Below, in pieces: positions 42,739 to 48,838 of a stretch of DNA of 48,838 nt. Numbering within the stretch: the stretch's first letter is position 1; every line of letters starts with the position of its first letter. Location: contig JANRJY010000061.1 in the NCBI GenBank assembly GCA_033763735.1, positions 1-48,838 on the forward strand. Direction: 5' to 3'. A model generated the notes under the pieces. That model was not told the origin of the DNA and did no database searches. It saw only the letters and a list, made by a program, of their open reading frames with translations. Source of the stretch: JANRJY01 sp033763735 (GTDB lineage: Bacteria; Bacteroidota; Bacteroidia; Cytophagales; UBA9547). Position numbers and translations under genes: made by a program.

Positions 42739-45700
42739 TTACTCCCCTATCATTACAAAAGCACCCCAATAATAAGGTTCAGGGTTTTCTTTTCGTAAAT
42801 TCAATTGAGCTGTTTTGAAAGCTTGTCTTTTATTGCCGGTTTTAATCCATTCCTGATAAAAGTTGGTCATTAATTTTTGTGTAGATGCATCATTCACCGT
42901 CCATAAGCTAAAAATCAAACTCTTGGTACCTGCAACATTAAATGCACGTTGCAAACCATATACACCCTCTCCGTTCCTTACATCTCCTAATCCGGTCTCG
43001 CAAGCTGAAAGCACTACTAAGTCCGTTTTATCTAAATTCAGATTCATGGCTTCATATGCTGTTAATACACCATCTTCTTTGTTTTTTTGAGAAATGTCTA
43101 TGTTGGTTTGTTCATTTTTACGTTTTAATAGAGTTAAAGATGAACCAGCAAGGTACAATCCGGAACGCATGAGTGGGTTTTCAATTTCTGAATTTTCATT
43201 GTCATCTGCTTTTTTCTTCTTTTTAACTTGTGCATCTTGTTCAAAAAAACCATGCGTGGCAATATGCAGCACTTTAGGGTTGTTCACTTTTTTTACATTT
43301 TCCTCAAGTGCATTTTGTTCTGTAAGCGTTTCTGTTTTCCATCCACTTGATCCTAACATCCCACTTATTTTTTCTATTTCAACTTTGGTGCCTGGTAGTG
43401 GGTTAAGCATTTGAGAGCCTGTACGTTCAATAAAACTCGCATGTTCAGCAGGAATGCCCGGGTATAAGGTACCCGCATTGCGTGTGGTGTAAGAGAAATC
43501 GGGGCTACCAATTAAAGTTATTTGTTTAGTCGAATTATCTGGACGACCAAGAGCTACAATATCTTTGGTATTTGTAACAACTTTGAGGTCTATTTCATCC
43601 ATTAAGAACGTTTTAGTTTGAACATTTCTCAAAGTGTTCATATTCAACTGATTATATACCCCGTCAGGTGAAAAGTATATTGTTTTGATATTAGAAGGGA
43701 TTTTGGTTTTGATACGTGTCCAATATTGACTATAAGAAATTTCGTCTTCATTTTTGAATTTGATTGAATTTCTATAGTATTTGATCACTGCCTTTTCTAA
43801 ATCCACTCCATTTTTTAAAGTTGCAATTTCGGGATTTGATTTAGTACCGGTATTAATAATTAAAGCTGCATAATGAACAGAATCAGAAATGTATATTCCA
43901 GCAGAATCAAACTTGAATTTGGTGAATCTAATAACTTCCACTGCAGCTTCTTCAGGTTTTAACTTCTTTTGTATATCCAACCAAGTCACTTTAGATTCAT
44001 TTGCATTACTAAAAACTTCGGAAGAGGCTGATAACTCTTTTTCAAGATCATTGGTGGTATTATTTAATTCGTCCAGATTAATTTTTAATTCTGTAAGTTC
44101 TTCCTTTGACATTGTATAGGCACGAGCCAAAAGCTCTTTTTGACTGTTCCAAGTTTTGAATTTTTCAATTAAAGCGTTATCACCACTATTTAATATTCGT
44201 TGACGAACTTTATTTGTGGAATTTAACAAAAGTGCTTTGGTAGCAATCTCATAATCATACATTTTAGAAAGTATAGCAGGATTATCCTTATACCGTATTA
44301 AACAGTACGAATTGAATTGTTCAAATCTTGGACTGACGGTATTGTAAAATTTACCTTTTTCCTTTTCACTCATTCCGGGGAAATAAGTGTCGATTTCATA
44401 TAGGTAATTTCCTAAAGCTTTGTCCCAATATATATCTGCCTGACTATAGTTTTTCATACAAGAATACAGCTTGGCAAGCTCATATAAAGTATTGGTATAT
44501 GAAGGGTGTTTTTCACCTAAAGTTTCTTTTCTGGCATTCAGTACATTAATGAAGTAGGTTTCAGCTTCTGAATTTTTATTCATGTTTTCCAATAATGCCG
44601 CATAGTTGCTCATAGAAGTTAAAAAATTAGGGTGTTTGTCGCCCAAACTTGCTCTGGTAGTTTCCAGATTTCTTTTAAACAAAGCAAGTGCATCCTCCTT
44701 TTTGCCCATGGCTTGTTTTAACAAAGCCATATTATTAAGTGTAGTTGCAAAATCCGGGTGATTTTCTCCTAAAAATTCTTTTACCAGGCTTAATGAAAGT
44801 GTATATAATTGTTCTGCTTGAGTATATTTCTTAAGTTCTTCGTACACACCAGCAAGGTTGTTTACAGCATAGGCATATTTTAAACTTCTTTCACCAAATT
44901 GTGACTTAGTAAGTTCCATTGCTTGCTTATATAAAATTTCAGCCTGATCATAACGACCAATTACCTCATATAAACCAGCCAAATTATTGAGCGACTCCGC
45001 ATAATCCGGATGCTTTTCTCCAAGAATATCTTTTCTGATTTTTTGTGATTTTTTTAGCATAGGTTCTGCTTGGTCATAACGACCCATATTTTTGTACAAA
45101 AGACCTAAGTTGTTGTAAGTTACAGCTATATCAGGATGACGGTCGCCAATTACTTTTTTGCTAATATCAATTGCCAATCGAAAATATGCCTCTGCCAGTT
45201 CGTAACGTCCATTTTCGGTATAATACAATGCAATATTATTGAGAACGGATGCATATTCAACACTGTTTTCTCCAGCGGTTTCTTTCATTAAGTTCATTGC
45301 TTTTAGGTAAATAGGTTCAGCCAACTCCATTTTACCTTCCAACTTATATATTGAAGCAAGGTTTACAAGCGACACTATATATTCGTTGTTACGTTCACCT
45401 ACACTTGTTTGATAAGCGTTAGTAGCATCAAAGAAGCAAGGATCCGCTTTTTCATATTGCATGAGTAACTTGTACGAATTACCCAGTTGCGTAAGTGCTG
45501 TTGCATATTCTCTGCTTGAAGTCCCTTTCTCTGATAATGTTATTTCCACTATCTCTTTACACACCGGAATGGATTCGGCTATCTTACCGGTTGCTTTGAA
45601 TACATTAACGAGCCCATTTAAAGCTACTATGTAATCGGGATGGCGAACACCTAATAATTCTTTACGAAGAGTCGATAATTTTTTGTAACTCGCTTCAGCT

Positions 45701-46203
45701 TCTGGGTATTTTTTTAGAGATAAATAAGTGGTGGCCAAACTGTTAAGTATTGATACATACTCCGGTTTTTTTTCACCGGAAACAGCTTTTTGAATATTTT
45801 CAGCCTGAACAAAAACCGGCTCGGCTTTGGCAAATTTGCGTTTGTTGTAATAATATACGCCATAGTTTTGAAGGGCAGAAGCATATTGTGGTTTCTTAGT
45901 TGGCATTTTGGCATACAAATCACAGGTTTCTTTAAAATATGACTCAGCCTTTGATGTATCATTGGTTTTTGCATAACATACCGCCATTAACTTGATCACT
46001 TCTACATAAGAATTGGTATCCTTAGGATTGGCTGCTGCAGTGGTTTTAGCTTTGTTGAGCCATGGCAAAGCCGCTACACAATTATTGCGTTGAATGTGGT
46101 AACGTGCACTATCGTATTCTGCTTTGAGGTTTTGGGCATTTAAGTTGTGGAAGATTGTAGCTTGAGCCACAATCATTATGGTAAAAAAAATTTTATTCTT
46201 CAT
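42739..46203 (-). CDS. Exported TPR-CHAT protein (caspase-like)
   Basis: This 1154-aa protein has a Sec signal peptide (FFTIMIVAQATIFHNLNAQ). A very long array of about a dozen TPR units runs to roughly residue 600, the central ones with a 42-residue period (kinesin-light-chain-like, e.g. YAEAESLN-type repeats GEKHPDYAESLNNLAGLY). A helical linker (about 640-740) follows, and then a C-terminal CHAT domain. The CHAT catalytic pair is visible: His984 in HIATHGFFEQD and Cys1068 in VLSACETGLGD. CHAT proteases are caspase relatives, seen in HetF and in the CRISPR-associated Craspase, usually cytoplasmic. Here a signal peptide predicts a periplasmic or surface location. The frame extends two codons to a TTG; ATG 46203 is chosen. 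Substrate and trigger are unknown. Confidence 0.88.
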   Translation of the reverse strand: MKNKIFFTIMIVAQATIFHNLNAQNLKAEYDSARYHIQRNNCVAALPWLNKAKTTAAANPKDTNSYVEVIKLMAVCYAKTNDTSKAESYFKETCDLYAKMPTKKPQYASALQNYGVYYYNKRKFAKAEPVFVQAENIQKAVSGEKKPEYVSILNSLATTYLSLKKYPEAEASYKKLSTLRKELLGVRHPDYIVALNGLVNVFKATGKIAESIPVCKEIVEITLSEKGTSSREYATALTQLGNSYKLLMQYEKADPCFFDATNAYQTSVGERNNEYIVSLVNLASIYKLEGKMELAEPIYLKAMNLMKETAGENSVEYASVLNNIALYYTENGRYELAEAYFRLAIDISKKVIGDRHPDIAVTYNNLGLLYKNMGRYDQAEPMLKKSQKIRKDILGEKHPDYAESLNNLAGLYEVIGRYDQAEILYKQAMELTKSQFGERSLKYAYAVNNLAGVYEELKKYTQAEQLYTLSLSLVKEFLGENHPDFATTLNNMALLKQAMGKKEDALALFKRNLETTRASLGDKHPNFLTSMSNYAALLENMNKNSEAETYFINVLNARKETLGEKHPSYTNTLYELAKLYSCMKNYSQADIYWDKALGNYLYEIDTYFPGMSEKEKGKFYNTVSPRFEQFNSYCLIRYKDNPAILSKMYDYEIATKALLLNSTNKVRQRILNSGDNALIEKFKTWNSQKELLARAYTMSKEELTELKINLDELNNTTNDLEKELSASSEVFSNANESKVTWLDIQKKLKPEEAAVEVIRFTKFKFDSAGIYISDSVHYAALIINTGTKSNPEIATLKNGVDLEKAVIKYYRNSIKFKNEDEISYSQYWTRIKTKIPSNIKTIYFSPDGVYNQLNMNTLRNVQTKTFLMDEIDLKVVTNTKDIVALGRPDNSTKQITLIGSPDFSYTTRNAGTLYPGIPAEHASFIERTGSQMLNPLPGTKVEIEKISGMLGSSGWKTETLTEQNALEENVKKVNNPKVLHIATHGFFEQDAQVKKKKKADDNENSEIENPLMRSGLYLAGSSLTLLKRKNEQTNIDISQKNKEDGVLTAYEAMNLNLDKTDLVVLSACETGLGDVRNGEGVYGLQRAFNVAGTKSLIFSLWTVNDASTQKLMTNFYQEWIKTGNKRQAFKTAQLNLRKENPEPYYWGAFVMIGE

Positions 46204-46225
46204 AACCAATTAGTTAGTTTTATGG

Positions 46226-46233
46226 TAAAAATA
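46226..46233 (-). promoter_or_regulatory. Possible -7 element of the TPR-CHAT gene
   Basis: The complement reads TATTTTTA, one base from TAnnTTTG, 22 nt before the ATG at 46203. Confidence 0.35.
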
Positions 46234-46284
46234 TTGTATTTTTTCTATAATTAAAAATTTAAAGATCGCATTATTACGGTTTAT

Positions 46285-47397
46285 ATGATGGTTTACCCAC
46301 AAAAAGTTTATGAAGTTGCTATTGGATTAATACCGGGTATCGGAAACAGCCTAACACGTCAATTGATTAGTTATTGTGGTTCAGCTGAAAATGTATTCAA
46401 AGCTTCGAAAGTAAAACTCAAAAATATTCCATATATCGGTGAGTTAATTGCAGATCAAATCGTTTCGAATACGGTACTTCCGGAAGCCCAAAAAATAGTT
46501 GAAAAAGCAGAGAAATTTGGAGCAGAGATTATTTTTTACACTGACAAAACATATCCAAATGTACTTAAACATTTTGACGATTCACCCAGCATTTTATATT
46601 TCAAAGGGAACATTCCATTGAATATCAATAAGTCTATTGCAATAGTTGGTACCAGACAAGCAACAGAATATGGAAAAGAAATTACAGAAAAAATTATCAA
46701 AGAAATAGCCCATTTAAACGTTACTATAATAAGCGGTTTGGCCTATGGCATCGATATAGCAGCTCATAAAGCGGCATTAAAATATGGTTTGCCAACAATA
46801 GGCATTATGGGTAGTGGATTGGACATTATTTACCCTGCCATTCACAAAAGTACAGCAATGGAAATGATTCAAAACGGTGGTATCCTAACTGAAAATACCT
46901 TTGGAGTGAAGCCGGATGCGCCACGATTTCCGGAACGGAATAGAATAATAGCCGGCTTGGCAGATGCAACCATTGTAATTGAAGCATCCCATAAAGGGGG
47001 CGCATTAATTACTGCTGAAATTGCCAATAGCTACAACAAAGAAGTATATGCAGTGCCCGGAAAAATTGGTGATAATTACAGTTCAGGTTGTAATACATTA
47101 ATAAAAAATAACAAAGCTCGAATTTTGGAATCCGTTGAACAACTCATTGAAGAGATGAATTGGTTGGAAACACAGCCTAAAAACAAAAAAAACATACAAC
47201 AAAAAGTTCAAATTCAACTTGAACCCGAAACCCAAGCAGTTTATGACGTATTGAAAATACAAAAGGAAATAGAAATGGATGACCTTGCTTGGAAAACTGG
47301 GCATAGCGTAAACAAGTTGTCTTCCATTTTATTAAACATGGAGTTTGAAGGGTTGATTAAACCATTACCGGGAAAAAAATTTAAAATTGTAGATTGA
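46285..47397 (+). CDS. dprA: DNA-processing protein DprA
   Basis: This 370-aa protein protects incoming single-stranded DNA and loads RecA in transformation. The N-terminal helix-hairpin-helix/SAM-like part (LIPGIGNSLTRQLISYCGSAENVF) is followed by the Rossmann-like core with SIAIVGTRQATEYG, ISGLAYGIDIAAHKAAL, PRFPERNRIIAGLAD and EASHKGGALITAEIA. A C-terminal winged-helix domain (DDLAWKTGHSVNKLSSILLNMEFEGLIKPLPG) ends the protein. All family landmarks are intact. It diverges from the TPR-CHAT gene and overlaps the next gene at TTGA. With comF in the same window it hints at natural competence. Confidence 0.95.
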   Translation: MMVYPQKVYEVAIGLIPGIGNSLTRQLISYCGSAENVFKASKVKLKNIPYIGELIADQIVSNTVLPEAQKIVEKAEKFGAEIIFYTDKTYPNVLKHFDDSPSILYFKGNIPLNINKSIAIVGTRQATEYGKEITEKIIKEIAHLNVTIISGLAYGIDIAAHKAALKYGLPTIGIMGSGLDIIYPAIHKSTAMEMIQNGGILTENTFGVKPDAPRFPERNRIIAGLADATIVIEASHKGGALITAEIANSYNKEVYAVPGKIGDNYSSGCNTLIKNNKARILESVEQLIEEMNWLETQPKNKKNIQQKVQIQLEPETQAVYDVLKIQKEIEMDDLAWKTGHSVNKLSSILLNMEFEGLIKPLPGKKFKIVD

Positions 47398-48140
47398 AAA
47401 CTTATTATGAAATATTAGGAATAACAAAGCATGCTTCTCCTGAAGACATCAAAGACGCGTTTAAAAAATTAGCATTCAAGTTCCACCCTGATAAGAATCA
47501 TGGAGATAAACACGCGGAAGAAAATTTCAAACAAGTCAACGAAGCCTACCAAACATTGTCTGATCCGGACAAAAGATTTTTTTACAATCAAAAAATTGAA
47601 AAAAGAACCCCACATCAACCCACCCAGCCAAACTATACAACGCCTAAATCGCCTCCAAAACCTGATTTTAAGGCAACTGATTTTTCGAATCAGGGAAAAC
47701 ATTATGAAGCAAGTCCTCCACAGCCAAAAAGCAGAAGCACACTTAATTATGTAATAGGCATAACTCTATTTGTGATAATTGCTGCCGGATGTCTGATTTT
47801 GGGCATGATGATGAATCGATTTGCAGCAAAGGAACATTATAAAACTGCCAAGTTTTTTTATGAAAATGAAGATTATATCAAATCAGCGCATGAAGTAAAT
47901 GAAGCCATTTCCTTTGACGACAAATATGGTGAAGCCTATTTATTAAGAGCCGAAATCAAAATGAAGCTCAATAGGTTTGAAAGTGCTTTGCCTGACTTTA
48001 ATATAACCATAAAACTTGACGAAAACCCAAGTAAGCAATTGTTACAAAGGCGCGATTCTGTTAGAATGATCGTTGCTGAGCGAAAAAAAGAAAAGGAAGA
48101 AAGAGAAGCTGAGAGAAATGAAAACGCAGAAATGAAATAG
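47394..48140 (+). CDS. J-domain membrane protein with TPR-like C-terminus
   Basis: This 248-aa protein starts with a complete J domain (residues 1-65, YYEILGI ... FKFHPDKNHGDK ... YQTLSDPDKRFFYN) with the HPD motif that stimulates DnaK ATPase. A proline-rich linker (70-115), one membrane helix (YVIGITLFVIIAAGCLILGMMM) and a TPR-like pair with a charged end follow. The only possible start is a TTG at 47394: no ATG precedes the HPD motif, and the J domain begins at residue 2. The TTG overlaps the dprA stop (TTGA), so translation is coupled to dprA. It is a membrane-tethered co-chaperone; its client is unknown. Confidence 0.85.
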   Translation: MKTYYEILGITKHASPEDIKDAFKKLAFKFHPDKNHGDKHAEENFKQVNEAYQTLSDPDKRFFYNQKIEKRTPHQPTQPNYTTPKSPPKPDFKATDFSNQGKHYEASPPQPKSRSTLNYVIGITLFVIIAAGCLILGMMMNRFAAKEHYKTAKFFYENEDYIKSAHEVNEAISFDDKYGEAYLLRAEIKMKLNRFESALPDFNITIKLDENPSKQLLQRRDSVRMIVAERKKEKEEREAERNENAEMK

Positions 48141-48157
48141 GTTCTTTTCATTTCTGC
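48126..48157. terminator. Bidirectional terminator between the J-protein gene and ileS
   Basis: The arms GCAGAAATGAAA (48126-48137) and its complement (48146-48157) form a perfect 12-bp stem around an 8-nt loop. TTT follows on the right. The stem starts inside the last codons of the J-protein gene. It lies between two convergent genes. Confidence 0.7.
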
Positions 48158-48183
48158 TTTCTGCGCAACTCAATAACTCATAC

Positions 48184-48838
48184 TTATATCTTTTCAATCT
48201 GCACATGTAACTGAAATCCTTCCATATCAAATACTGCCGGATTGGTTATGGATGATTTGAATTCCAAAGAAAGAGCTTGCGTTTCGGTTTTGATATATTC
48301 TTTGAAAATATCTAGGGCTTTATCTGAGCCGTTTCCTCTGCTTTGAACCTCAATTTTGATTTTGTCAGTGACTTCAAATTGATTGTCTTTGCGATAGTTT
48401 TGAACACGATTGACAAAATCTCTGGCTATACCTTCGTTTGTCAATTCTTCAGATAGGTGTATGTCAAGCGCTACAGTAATGTCATTTTCGGTGGCAACTG
48501 CCCATCCTTCGATATCTTCTGTGCTTATTAATAAATCAAGCTTTGTAATGCTGAATTGATCTCCTTGTAAGTTGAAGTCAAGTGTTTTTCCTTTTTCAAT
48601 GGCATTGATTTCCTCTTGCGACAATTGGGCAATTCGTGCCGAAATGTCTTTTAAGTATTTACCATAAGTTTTTCCTAAAGTTTGAAAATTGGGTTTTACT
48701 TTTTTGGTTACAATTCCGGTAGTGTCTTCAATGAATTCGATTGTTTTAACATTTACTTCCGATTTTATAAGTTCCTCAACAGCAGCTATTTGATGCTTGA
48801 TATGAGGATTAAGAATAGGAATCATGATTTTGTTCAAA
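48184..48838 (-). CDS. ileS: Isoleucine--tRNA ligase, C-terminal part (cut by window edge)
   Basis: The last 218 or so residues of a minus-strand gene run off the right edge; the frame stays open to the final base, so the true start is outside. The segment (FQTLGKTYGKYLKDISARI, ITKLDLLISTEDIEGWAVAT, HLSEELTNEGIARDFVNRVQNYRKDNQFEVTDKI) is the C-terminal DUF5915-type region of Bacteroidota IleS, after the anticodon-binding domain. The catalytic core and motifs HIGH/KMSKS are not in the window. Confidence 0.9.
   Translation of the reverse strand, partial: LNKIMIPILNPHIKHQIAAVEELIKSEVNVKTIEFIEDTTGIVTKKVKPNFQTLGKTYGKYLKDISARIAQLSQEEINAIEKGKTLDFNLQGDQFSITKLDLLISTEDIEGWAVATENDITVALDIHLSEELTNEGIARDFVNRVQNYRKDNQFEVTDKIKIEVQSRGNGSDKALDIFKEYIKTETQALSLEFKSSITNPAVFDMEGFQLHVQIEKI

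Noticed and set aside
42711..42739. Hairpin AGAATC...GATTCT between the protease-like and CHAT genes as a terminator
   Set aside because: Only 6 bp with a long loop and no T-run.
42739..46203. CRISPR-associated Craspase (TPR-CHAT with gRAMP)
   Set aside because: The protein has a signal peptide and no Cas7-11/gRAMP gene or array is in the window.

Overview
The window reads as a chromosomal segment of a Bacteroidota bacterium. It is AT-rich. Several genes are preceded by the Bacteroidota promoter element TAnnTTTG, and Shine-Dalgarno sequences are not obvious. It encodes TonB-dependent receptors, one paired with a DUF4249-type lipoprotein, and surface proteins with C-terminal type IX secretion (T9SS) sorting domains. 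It also carries the birA/rsfS-ftsH arrangement I associate with this phylum. Most genes are housekeeping. I see no prophage, CRISPR array, rRNA or tRNA.

Layout. 1-4.7 kb: a GT-C/TPR membrane protein, topoisomerase IV subunit B (parE) and a RelE/YafQ-type toxin-antitoxin pair. 4.7-9.3 kb: a YdiJ-like FAD/Fe-S dehydrogenase converging on release factor 3. 9.6-12.6 kb: an isolated BatA/B-like and BatC-like pair, then a REP-associated tyrosine transposase (RAYT) followed by a cluster of six small GC-rich palindromes. 12.6-17.6 kb: a fatty-acid desaturase, a CBM9-like/esterase lipoprotein, and a bestrophin-carbonic anhydrase operon on the minus strand. 17.8-21.3 kb: a soluble six-PAS histidine kinase with a single-domain response regulator.

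21.3-27.3 kb is a minus-strand vitamin B12 uptake operon. A clear cobalamin riboswitch leads into a BtuB-like TonB-dependent receptor, a duplicated-domain DUF4465-like T9SS protein, a second T9SS surface protein, and a YncE/BtuG-like beta-propeller lipoprotein. The leader also holds a hairpin that competes with riboswitch P1 and a 23-nt palindrome over an upstream ATG.

27.4-38.6 kb: typA, an MNT-HEPN (MntA/HepT-type) toxin-antitoxin pair with a long inverted repeat in its leader, uvrA, comF, lysS, birA, rsfS and ftsH. 38.7-48.8 kb: a TonB-dependent receptor/DUF4249 pair, a clan-AA aspartic-protease-like protein with an altered active-site motif, a large exported TPR-CHAT protein, dprA, a membrane J-domain/TPR protein that starts at TTG inside the dprA stop, and the C-terminal end of ileS cut by the window edge.

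The parts most worth a second look are the RAYT with its palindrome cluster and the B12 operon with its structured leader. After those come the MNT-HEPN leader repeat, the bestrophin-carbonic anhydrase pair, the exported CHAT protein, and the protease-like protein with D-S-D in place of D-S/T-G.
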